DNA from: Mariannaea sp. PMI_226
Lineage: Eukaryota; Ascomycota; Sordariomycetes; Hypocreales; Nectriaceae
Direction: 5' to 3'
Assembly (NCBI GenBank): GCA_024336345.1
Contig: JANFOG010000003.1
Location: 750,501 to 814,500, forward strand
DNA: 64,000 nt
The position numbers and the translations under genes were made by a program. Below, one piece after another: positions 1 to 9,711 of this stretch (position 1 is its first letter; every line of letters starts with the position of its first letter). The notes beneath the pieces were generated by a model. It was not told the DNA's origin. It saw nothing but the letters and a program-made list of their open reading frames with translations, and ran no database searches.

Positions 1-711
1 TCGGGTGCATATGCAAAATTTATTCTGTTGGTGGGCAAGCAAGCAGGCCAGAGAGTGGGAGGGGGACCCTGGATCCTGTAATCTGTACTACGTCTGTATG
101 CCGAGAATTTTGGCAAGCACAAAACGGCAAAGCGCTACTGCATGGCTGGCAGGGGTCCGATGGTGTCATGGACTCATATCATTACCGTCATTTAGAGACG
201 TGCAGTAGTAGATGATTTCTTCTGGAGTGCGGCTAATGGCTTAATACATATCTTGTAGGATAGTGAGTACAGTGAGATGTATGTATTGGTGTTTGGTATG
301 GTGTTGCTGGGGACCTTTGGACCCATTTCCGCAGTCATTGTTTTCGAGCTGGGCAACTATCTCGCTTCAGTAAAAGCAATACTAACTAGCTGGAATCTTT
401 CGACCGGCATTCGCTCATTTGCCCTGGATTGACTACCCTAGGTATGAATACATGAGAATAATACAGGAGTAAAGATCTTGGTATCTACATTGATAATGGT
501 ATGTGCAATACGATGGGACCAACTACTCCATTCTCTAGTTTGGCCACATACGTTGCATATCAGAACTTGCTGTCGTTGCATCATTGCATCTTACAGACTA
601 TGGTTCGAGGAGACATACTACGTCTCTATAAGGGCGGGGGGCATATAATACCAAGGCTGGGTACCTTACTCCACGCAACAACTCCTCCGTGTAGATGGGT
701 AACCCACTAAC
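1..711. other. Left-edge intergenic stretch, no gene seen
   Basis: Only short open frames with no recognisable protein features are present. The right end lies just past the stop codon of the minus-strand LIP2 gene, so it must include that gene's 3' untranslated region and terminator. No tRNA, repeat or mobile-element signature was seen. Confidence 0.5.
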
Positions 712-1734
712 CTATTCATCACTTGTTCTTTTGCGCAGACTCACATCCTCTCCCTCAATGCCCCTTTTTGCCTCATCCAATAGTCCTTTTTCAAATAACC
801 GAGCCCACTGAGCGGCCAGCGTCGACATATTCCAGCTCGACAGCCGACCAAGCTCTCCGTCTCGCTCTCGCAGCTCCGCTGCTACTGATGTGACCAGCTT
901 TCCCTCGAGCCCACACGGCACGAACCGCGCCCATGGGTTCACATCTTCTGGGCCCGACACCGGAACGTCAATGTTGAGCGCGATGCCTAATGACGTGACA
1001 TGCCGCCGGTGGTGCACACCCATGGCGGCGATTTTGCGCTCTGGCTGACCTGCAGCCGCGGGGACCCAGACTCCCGGTTCGTCACGTGTAGTATACGATT
1101 CGAGACCGAAGACGTCCGCAAGCAAGCGCCGGGTGGTCGCTTCAAGGTGCGCCGCGTAGGATAATACGGAGAAGTGGGCATACTGGGGGGAGTGCATGTC
1201 GAGGACGGGCCAGAAGACTAGCTGGCCGGGGCCGTGGTAGGTCGTCAAGCCGCCGCGAGCCGTTTTGCGCACATCAGGAGTAAAAGATATTTCGGGGATG
1301 GGATCGGGGCGGTCGGGTAGAGCGACGCGGAGGGGGGCTTGCAGACGGGAGGTTTGCACGGGCGTGAGGCTTGACTGCCTGCGGCCGAGAGTTATTGTTG
1401 GGGTCGGCTCAAAGGTCAAGAGGTGAGGGCGCGGCGGTTCGGGACGCTCATCGTCGCGGAGGCTCTTCCAGGTGAGGAGGTGCGCGCGAAGGGTGTCTTG
1501 GGTTTCCTGAGCTGTGTCATAGGGGACGAAGCGGCCTTGACCAGGCCCGGTGAGATGGCTGTGAACGAGCAGGCTCGATGTTAAGCTGGACCATCTCCGG
1601 GAGTGGGCGCAAGCCGGTCGTAGAGGGAACGCCGGGGCATTGGCTTGGGCTCCGTGCCGGAGGGCCGGAGGTACACCAGCGGGGGCAGAGGCCAGAAGCG
1701 ACAGCTGTCTGGGGGGCCGTAATCGCGGGGGCAT
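712..1734 (-). CDS. LIP2: Lipoyl (octanoyl) transferase, mitochondrial LIP2/LipB family
   Basis: Transfers octanoyl from acyl carrier protein to a lysine of lipoate-dependent enzymes (pyruvate and 2-oxoglutarate dehydrogenases, glycine cleavage H protein), the first step of mitochondrial lipoate synthesis. The 340-aa intronless frame shows the LipB signatures: RGGLTTYHGPGQLVFWP in the middle, then ERKIAAMG with the conserved lysine, SLGIALNI, and FVPCGLEGK, which carries the catalytic cysteine. The N-terminal ~55 residues are rich in Arg, Pro, Ala and Ser with almost no acidic residues, which fits a mitochondrial presequence. The start is the ATG at 1734, the first ATG that gives this presequence plus the whole catalytic domain. 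The C-terminal tail after the Cys motif is polar and less conserved. The family call is firm; the exact start is probable. Confidence 0.9.
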   Translation of the reverse strand: MPPRLRPPRQLSLLASAPAGVPPALRHGAQANAPAFPLRPACAHSRRWSSLTSSLLVHSHLTGPGQGRFVPYDTAQETQDTLRAHLLTWKSLRDDERPEPPRPHLLTFEPTPTITLGRRQSSLTPVQTSRLQAPLRVALPDRPDPIPEISFTPDVRKTARGGLTTYHGPGQLVFWPVLDMHSPQYAHFSVLSYAAHLEATTRRLLADVFGLESYTTRDEPGVWVPAAAGQPERKIAAMGVHHRRHVTSLGIALNIDVPVSGPEDVNPWARFVPCGLEGKLVTSVAAELRERDGELGRLSSWNMSTLAAQWARLFEKGLLDEAKRGIEGEDVSLRKRTSDE

Positions 1735-3147
1735 GATCGGAATGGCGGAAGAAAAGGTCAGGGAGGGAGGGGGTGAGAAGGGGGGGAGGGAGCCCTTGGT
1801 GAGGTCTCCGCAAGCCCAGCCGCAGGAATGATGGTTTGCGGCCTTGGGTTTGGAAGTTTAGCGTTTTGTCCAGTCCCGGAAGTGCGTGCGTGGCCAGGAT
1901 CGACGCCGTCTCGTGGGTGTGCGAGGGGATGTGCAGATTCATTGGCGCGGGGCCTACTTAGGCTGACCTTGGAAGAAGTAGTTTGGTGACGTCGACTACC
2001 TAGTACCATCTCTGTAGGTGCTTTAGAGCTAACGAAGCTTGGAGGAGGAACAGCTGAGGCTGTGGGGAAGCATCATCATTCGCTCATCTGGGTCACTTTT
2101 TCATGCACACGAAATCGTCTCCTGTGTAGCACAGAAAAGACAAGGGAAAAAACTCATGGCTTGGGGGCGAATTACTCTCAGGTTAGGGCGGCACAACCAA
2201 CTCTCGTGGAGTCGTCTAGACCCCTTCAAATGATGGACTCGTCAACCTTGTGTGCTGCTGACGTGGTCCTGGTGTGTGTCCATGTCCAATTACCGCGATA
2301 AAAGTGAGCTCCATGAAGGAAAAGGGATTCAGTCTCAATTTAGACGGGTATTCTATCAATTCCAATTCCTAGGAAAGGGGAAAGAGAAATAGAAATAGTA
2401 ACGGATGATGGTGAGTTCGACGTGAAGCTGGACAACCTCCCTTTCCCTTGCGAAGGAGCCATTGGGAATGGTATGGCAGGGAGGTTATTGGCAAACATGC
2501 TTAAAATCCCATGACGGAATGACATCTACGGCAAACGCAGAGAGTAGCTGTACAACCGCTGCAGATCAGTCGTCCAGGGCAGCATCTTTAGACTCTGGAT
2601 GGAAACAGCGTAGACTTTGAATAATAAGTTTTGACTAAACCATCGGACACGGTAGAATTGTGGACGAGAAAAGGCTGCTGGACGTAAACTGCATACCAAG
2701 ATTTACATGATTTGCACGAGCCTGGCGGTGATGTGTGGCTCTCATGACCCGACCTTATTTTGCAGCTAGGCCAGCTCCGTCCTTGTGATGGTGTTGTCGT
2801 CATCACTCGGCTGAGGGAAGTTTTCCTCCATTTCCCTTCTGGCTTTGGTGGTAGTCTGAAGAGGCGCAGGAGAAGCGAGACTACGTACGCCTTCAGAGGG
2901 GTAGAGGTACACCTTTCGTTGCGCTACCAGCTCCGTACTGACCTTTGCACGGTACTTTGTTGCGAGCAGGTCATGACCCAAGTTTTGTGTTGTAAGACCA
3001 TGCCACGCATGCGTGGCTTGGATTGTGGTATCATTTGATACGAAGATAATGTATACGGTAGAAAGAGACGAGGGAAAAGAGGATGCAAGTCCCTCCCTCC
3101 CTCCATGTGCTCTCGCGGTGTGAAGATACATTTCTATGTAAGGTAAA

Positions 3148-3183
<36 letters not shown>

Positions 3184-4493
3184 CTTCCATGTGCATTCCC
3201 GGCTACCAAACTGGCCCTTGACCTTTGAAACGACCCTTATTCCGACCAGCATGGCGAACTGTGACCTGTGACCCCTTGCGCCTTGTTTCATACCGATTTC
3301 CTCTCCACTGTCTCCCTCACATCGGAAAAGACATCAACTAATATAGGCACTCTGTAGTTTGGTCTGCATAATAGGTGCTGTAATTGACCCGTATCAAGAC
3401 ACGTGCTCCGCATATCCGCCTTTCAATCCCCGGCTGTGGGCGATCCATTGAATCAATCAATCAATCTTTCTCCCTCCATTTGAGACTTTCGATTTCATCT
3501 CTCCACTCACTGCCTGGGACCACCCACCATCACCACCATCACTTCCACCACTACTACCAGGGAGGGCCAGCCAGTTGTCCCAACTCGGCACTACTACGCA
3601 ATAGTTTGTACAAAATTCGTACTGGTACCTCTGGGGCCGCTAACAGCTTTACCTAGATAGGCAATAATGGAGCGGAACAGGGGCGAAACAAGGGCAGCAC
3701 CTACGTAAACCATTTCTCTCTTTTTTTGTTACCACAACACCTGGGGAGGCTTGCTTTTGGCGGGCTAGAGAGGAGCTCTGCTCATAGCTTCCAGGGCAAG
3801 CAAAAGCTTAAAAAACAAAAAAAGAAGAACCAGGGCAATTTCAATCCCGCTCTCTTTTTAATTCCTGCTTCTGGCACTTAAACCTGGCTTTCGTCTTCTC
3901 ATCCCCATTATCATTCTGTAGTTTTTCTTTTTTTTGGCCCTAATCATTTCCGAATCACTGCATCCTACGGATAGCATCTACCCTTTCACATATACTTCTC
4001 ATCATTAGGAAACTTGCTCGTCGCTGGGTGCCAGAAAAATCAGAGCAAAGGATCACCCCATCGAGCTGCGATTTTCTCCGTGAATCAACTCTCACGGGCA
4101 GAGAAAAAGCAAGCAAAACCTGGATAGCCCGTACTCGGTCCGTTGCTCGTGCGTCTACTATAGTACTCGGGTCTGGCAGCTGTCCGCGGGGTCTGAGTGG
4201 CATAAATAACTAACAGGGGTCATCTATCATCCATCCCCCTCTCACTCTCACTCCTACTCTCACTCCCCGCCGCACTTCACCTGCATCTTTCCGGTCGCCC
4301 CCCCAGCTTGTCACGGTTGCACCTTCGCAAGGTCGCCGCACCGCTCCCTTGCAATTTTGTAGCCAGGATAGTACGACGAAGTCAACGGAGATCTTTTTCT
4401 CTCTTCTTCATCCTCCCGGGTCCTGGCCCTGCCGATTTATTTGCTACGGCTGACATCTTTCCCACCTCCAACATCACCCAGCAACATTCCATC
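1735..4493. other. 2.8-kb intergenic region between divergent LIP2 and SUR7-like genes
   Basis: This is the shared upstream region of a minus-strand gene (LIP2) and a plus-strand gene (SUR7-like). Short open frames here lack recognisable domains. It holds a 32-base poly(A) tract (3150-3181), a CACCATCACCAC-type microrepeat near 3525-3555, and pyrimidine-rich sequence from about 4225 to 4490 just before the SUR7 start, as is common in fungal promoters and 5' leaders. No RNA gene or transposon signature was seen. Confidence 0.5.
3150..3181. repeat. Poly(A) homopolymer, 32 bases
   Basis: An uninterrupted run of A from 3150 to 3181, preceded by GGTAAACT. It might be a mononucleotide microsatellite or the tail of an old retroposed sequence. 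No retroelement body or target-site duplication is evident on either side. Confidence 0.9.
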
Positions 4494-5441
4494 ATGGCTA
4501 AGAGTACGTATTCCTTGGTGCACGACTGACCCAACGATCCACGTCCCACTCACCGAAGCTTTGTCTGGACTATGATATCATTCCCTCACACTACACGATG
4601 TGCCCATATGTTCGTTTTGTATCAATCTGACCATCCCTACAGACGGGCCCCTCGGTGTCGCAGGCCTCATCATGATGGGTACCTCCATACTCTTCCTTTT
4701 CTTCATCGTTCTATCTGGTGTCACCAACTCTACGCCCCTTAGAAAGACCTACTTCCTACGTGCCGACACAAGTGGTATCACCGGCGCTCGTGATGTTACT
4801 CAGTGGACCTACTTTTACTTCTGCGGCGAAAACAACCAAGATTGCGGTAGTGCTCGAGCCGCACCAGCATTTGGCAAGGCATGGAGCTCTCGCCCCCAAA
4901 ATGCTCCTCATCAGCTCGTTGGTGCACAAGCGGACCATACTACTTCTTCACAGTATTTTTACATGTGGCGATTCGGCTGGGTCTTTATGATAATCACCCT
5001 ATTCTTCGAAGTCCTCGCCTTCTTCAGCGGCTTCCTCGCTTGTTGCGGTCGACTGGGTAGCGCCATCGCGGCTCTCATCTCCACGTCCGCTCTCATCATC
5101 TCCACAGTTGCCATGTCTCTTATGACGTAAGTTTTCTCGCAACCCGTAAAAAAAAGTATATTCTCTAACTGGCTTAACCCTTTTGAAGAGCTACGTTTGT
5201 CAAGGCTCGCGACGCTTTTCATTCCGACAACCGCTCCGCCAGTGTTGGCGCCTATGCATTTGGTTTCGCTTGGGGCTCATGGGCTGCGCTCTTCATCGCC
5301 ACCATGTTGTACTGCATTGGCATGCGCGGTGATAGGCACAACAAGGGCGAAGGCACCAGCTGGGGGAGTGTTCGCCGTAATCGCAGCGTGAGAAGTCACC
5401 ACTCTTATAATGGACGACGCGTCAAGGATGAGTACCAGTAG
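4494..5441 (+). CDS. SUR7/PalI-family four-pass plasma-membrane protein
   Basis: Three exons: 4494-4503, 4643-5126 and 5189-5441 (248 aa). The first exon is only 10 nt (Met-Ala-Lys plus one base) and joins at ACGGGCCC to give MAKNGPLGVAGL. Seen: an N-terminal membrane segment (about residues 8-27), an extracellular part with WTYFYFCGENNQDCG (a two-Cys motif as in SUR7/claudin-like proteins), then three further hydrophobic segments including FGFAWGSWAALFIATMLYC, and a basic C-tail ending RRVKDEYQ. Family members sit in eisosomes/MCC patches of the plasma membrane and affect cell-wall organisation and endocytosis. Introns use GTACGT and GTAAGT donors. The odd point is that the UAG stop (5439-5441) is followed in the same frame by 177 open codons (separate entry), so a longer isoform is possible. 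Confidence 0.88.
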
Positions 5442-5975
5442 GGTGGTAACAACGACAACGACAATATGAACGAGGAGTCTGAGGAGTTGGAAGACGTCGA
5501 TGAGCCCGAAGTGCATGAAGCGCGTGGAATACTGGAAGAGCCAGAGGAGTCTAATGAAGAACCGAAAGAAGCTACTGCTATCACTGCACCTATTTCTAGA
5601 GTGGAACGTCTGGCAGAACACCCGTCGCCGCAGCTACCGCAAGTTGATGGCCACTACCTCAACGGAAATGAATTCCTGGAGCTAGACGAAAGACCGAGTA
5701 CTGGAACTCTGAGCAGTGGGAGTGTTATTGAGGCGAGCGGACCTGGGAATGCCATGATACCCGTTGGAAATGGCGTTGCTACCCCCCGGCTCCGGGCGCA
5801 TGATATCCCATTATCCAGGTTAGCGTCACCGGACCTAACTGAGAATGATGGTACCAGTCATAATGGCTTCCATGGCGCCAATGGTAATGGCAACTTTACT
5901 GGAGAGAATCGGGGCAATGGGAGTGCCAACATGAATGGTGGTCTTAATGGAGAGAATCATGATAATATGATTTGA
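5442..5975 (+). other. In-frame open extension after the SUR7-like stop codon
   Basis: Directly after the UAG at 5439-5441 the same frame stays open for 177 codons to the TGA at 5973-5975. The encoded stretch is GGNNDNDNMNEESEELEDVD-like: strongly acidic at first, then Ser/Pro-rich, then Asn/Gly-rich with repeated NGN motifs. It has no membrane segment and looks disordered. Under equal codon use, an open run this long has a chance near 0.0002, so it looks like present or former coding sequence. An ATG at 5466 could also start it as a separate 169-aa protein. It could be reached by stop readthrough, by removal of a 54-nt GT-AG segment (5388-5441) that ends exactly with the stop, or it could be a relic left after a nonsense mutation. 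Confidence 0.5.
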
Positions 5976-7679
5976 GAACACGCAGGCTGTCTTCGTTTGT
6001 CGAAAACCGTCATTATGGAGACGACAGAGATGGTGGAAATCGAGTCGGGGTCCTATTCACTCATTTCTACATACCTACCCGATCACGTCACCCTTAATAT
6101 GTGTGGGTTTTGTATATGCTATACAGGGTTTTGAACGGACGGGATTCTTAATTATCCAAGCGATGGATTTGGGACCGGACTATGAGAGCCGCGAAAGCGC
6201 AGACACTTTTTTTGTGACTTAATTTATAGTTATTTTGACAGTTAATATTACACTGGGAAACCAGTGAATGCGTGGTGTTGTCCAGTATTGCTGTATTGTC
6301 CCGCCCGATGTTCCAAGCGCAGGTGAATGTCGAGTACTGTGCGTGAAGAAAACGACAACAGGGTAGAGAGAAGAGATAAAAACCTATTCCAGTCTCATGT
6401 CAATTTGATGTAGCGTAGGGTGGATGTGTTCTAGCTTAAAAAAAGAAGTCGAAGAAATCATTAAGCCTATGAAATGAACTTTTGTGTCGACCAGAGCTAT
6501 GTGAGGCTCTTCTTGTGCCGAAGTTGCTCTCATTCAACTTTTCACTTGGCACTGGTGATGAGACGGGGACACTCACGGGAGGGGGGTTAACTAGAATGGT
6601 CCCTCGAACTCTAGGACACGCTGAAACCAGCACCCTGAGAAGAAATCGATCAATAACCTTTCCTCTTGAGCTGGAATTGTTTTTTTTCATCACTCATGTA
6701 TCAGGTACCTCTAGAGTTTCATAAATGGTAATTACATGATTGCATGAAGTGTTCTGCTCCTAAGGAGCCTGAAGTAAGGTAGGGTAGGTTTTACCTTACC
6801 TGATCCAACTCTCTCCCCCGTCGCTCGGACTGAGACAAACAAGCTCACTGTTGATTGATGAAAAAGAAAGACCATGCCTCTTGGCCTGACCACTCCCTTC
6901 ACATACAATGCGGCACAGGTGTGGAATATCGAAACATCACTGAAGTCGTTTGTGACGAAAAGTCATTTTCCCTCATTTTAGCTTTCTTTCCTAATCCATC
7001 ATCGTACAACATATGACACACAGAAGACTAGGTAAAAGTAGAAGAGGAAAAGAAACAACAGGCAAAACAATAGGGCCCTATTCAAACGTGTGGGACAAAT
7101 AGGTCCGCAAAAAAAGACAAATACCTCCCATTCCCTTCTCTCTTCCCCAGCCCAAATGGTTGTGTAACAAAGAGAAACATTCCATCATGTCAAGCTACCA
7201 AATGCAGTTCCAATCTAGAAATAAAGCCTTCCCAATGCGTGTACAAGAGGCGATGATCGTAGTGAATAAAAAAAAACCAAGAATAAACATAAGAAAAGGA
7301 GATAAGGGATTTCAAATGAAATGACATGGGACACATCGGGGGCATGAGAGTCTCCCTTCTCGGGCAGGGGTGCGTGGTGGTATGTAGATGAGAGATAGGA
7401 GGACAACACCCGAGAGAGATCAAACAAAGGAAAGACAATACAAACATAAGCTCGGAGTCCGTGGGCCCAATGCAAGTAATGCAAGTAAACGAGGAGGGGG
7501 GACTGGATATCCATCTCTCATGAGCCAACTAGATACCTGCTCTGTTGGCATCCCTCCTCCCCAGTAAGGAATTTTGTAGCGTCGTGGGGGTAAATCAGAT
7601 TGCAGTATTGTATCGAATAAGAAACGGATTGTGCATCCCAAAAAAATTGATCCTCTTCATCTTGACAAGATTTTACATA
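5976..7679. other. Convergent intergenic region between SUR7-like and PBS2
   Basis: Holds the 3' ends of two converging genes. No recognisable protein, RNA or repeat family was found. A short imperfect inverted repeat (AGGTAGGGT / ACCTTACCT) lies around 6778-6801 and could form a small hairpin. The open frames at 7190-7528 show no domain and have unnatural composition. Confidence 0.45.
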
Positions 7680-9711
7680 TCAAGTAAAGGGTAGAGGCTT
7701 TGGCCCAAGAAGAGGACTTCCAATGGGACTGACGCTATCAAGCGGAGCAGCGTGAAGTGCAGGTTGCGAAGGGCCCTTGCTATCCAATCCGCTCTCCTTT
7801 CGCTTCAACACGCCCTTCACCCAGGCCGCAACTTCGTCATCCTCGGTGCTCGAGTTGAGGTCAATCTTACCGACGGCTTCAGCCACTCTCTCGGCTTCGT
7901 CGCCCTCCTCCACTTCCTCGGTGATGGTTTGAGGCTTGCTAAATTCACTTAGCCAGGGGTGCTTCAGCATCATGGCGTAAGTTGGTCGTTTCATAGGAAT
8001 TTTGTGCAAACAGCCCTTGACAAAGTCTTTGGCAGATTCTGAATAGCCCTCAACAGGCATGGCTGGTGGCTCGCCCTCGACAATGGCCTAGAGCAAGAAA
8101 GTCAGTCAATCAACTAATCATCGGAAATGAAACAGCACTTAAGGCTACACTCACACTTAACTGGCTGAAGATTGTGGATGACACTTCGGGAGGATATGGG
8201 TAGGCCCCCTTAGCACACTCTATGATGGTCAATCCCAGGCTCCAAACATCACTTTGTACACTATATGAGCCATCACTATTGCCAGCTGGTGCGAAGCCAC
8301 CGCCAGAAATCCTCTCCGGCGCCATGTAGCTCTGGCATCCAATGTTTGTCTTGGCCTTGCTAGCGACGAGATTGCCGCTAACACCAAAATCACAAATCTT
8401 GATTTGGCCTTTAGTATTGACAAGAATGTTTGTCGGCTTGACGTCACGATGGATAATGTTATGCTCCTCTTTGAGTGACTTGAGGCCCATGACTGTCGAG
8501 TAGGTAATCTTTTGCAGTACACTCTCTGGGATGCCGCCGTTGTACAGCTTGTCAATGGATCCACCATCCATGTTCTCGATGCAGATGTATACAGCACCTT
8601 CTTGGAAAAAAGCACCGTAGAAGTCGATGATGTAAGGTGAGATACACTCATGTAGGATGACAAGCTCTTTGAGAATAGTCGTAAACTTGGCATCGTCGAG
8701 CTCCAAGCGCATCTCCTTCATCGCCATGATTCGCCCTGACGTACCATCTTCGTTATCAGAGCCGTCTAAACCGTCCTGGGCAGCAAGAATTGGTGAAGGA
8801 TCAGACTGGGTATGTTGAACAGGGACTGGTTTTCCGGACAAGCCCTGGCCAAACCGAGGGACTCTCCGTTTGGCGTGTTTGACCTTGTATACAGTTCCAT
8901 AGTTTCCCTTTCCTAACTCTGACAACACCTCTACTTCGTCAAGTGAAATGCTGAAGGTTTGGCCGTTGGCAAAGTTGACTCCTGTCCTGGTGATGGTAGC
9001 AGCGCCGTCAAAAGTAACCCAACCCTTCTCGGTATCGATGTATTTTTTGAAATCGTCCATCTTTGTACCATGCCCACCTTGAGTAGGCTTGTCTTGGGTG
9101 GGATTGCTAGCTGACATATCCGAGAGCTTGGGGGCATTTCTTCGTTGCATTCCGGTGTTGGTGATTGGGGGACTGTTAGTTCCCATGCTTGATAACGACA
9201 TCCCAAATCCTCCAGCTCTTCTCTCGCTCAGTGATGGCTTTGATATCACGGGGGCAGATCGAGGGTGTATAGGGCTTGGTCGTTGCATATTCGGGGGCAT
9301 GCGTAGATTGGCTGGGAAGCCATTTGCGAGATTCCCGCCCGGCGATTGTCCTACTGGTGACGAGGGGCTCACCGGGGACATCCCCTTCTGTAACCGCTGT
9401 TGATGCAGAGCTCTTGCCTTTGCCATAATGCTATTATCCATGGAGCTCGCGCTACCGGCGAAGCTGGAGGAGGTTTGCATTGGGTTCCTAGCTTTACCTA
9501 ATAGTCCCATCGCAGTCGAGTTAGGGTTCATATTGCGAGGATCGGAGACAGATCGCAGCGATGGGAGTCGCTTGGAAATCTCATCGGAGCCATCTGGGGC
9601 TTCAAGAGGGGTGCTAGGTTCGGATGATCCATCAGAGCCCGGAGATGTAGGCACGAAATTCGTGGATTCGAACGTCTCGTCCGGCGTGGCCGGAACTGCT
9701 TTCGAGCTCAT
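7680..9711 (-). CDS. PBS2: MAP kinase kinase of the HOG osmostress pathway (PBS2 orthologue)
   Basis: Exons 9711-8155 and 8087-7680 (654 aa), split by one 67-nt intron with a GTGAGT donor. This dual-specificity kinase would phosphorylate Hog1-type p38 MAPK in osmotic and fungicide stress. Residues 1-255 are Ser/Pro-rich and probably disordered (docking and scaffold region). The kinase domain begins near 260: glycine loop LGKGNYGTV (267-275), lysine K332 in AMKEMRL, catalytic HRDVKPTN (H421-D423) and DFG at 441-443. The activation segment SGNLVASKAKTNIG carries the MAPKK phospho-sites S451 and T455, followed by MAPERI. A hydrophilic insert of about 50 residues separates the glycine loop from K332. 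The intron falls after TIFSQLS, and exon 2 continues AIVEGEPPAMPVEGYS. The start is the first ATG of the frame, with stops upstream. Confidence 0.93.

Noticed and set aside
2766..3209. 147-codon minus-strand open frame with a phenylalanine run
   Set aside because: The run is simply the poly(A) tract read on the other strand, and there is no other coding sign.
5388..5441. Calling the 54-nt stop-containing segment of the SUR7 gene a definite intron
   Set aside because: The donor GTGAGA and acceptor TAG fit, but there is no convincing CTAAC-type branch site, so I kept the shorter protein as the main call and reported the extension as a finding.
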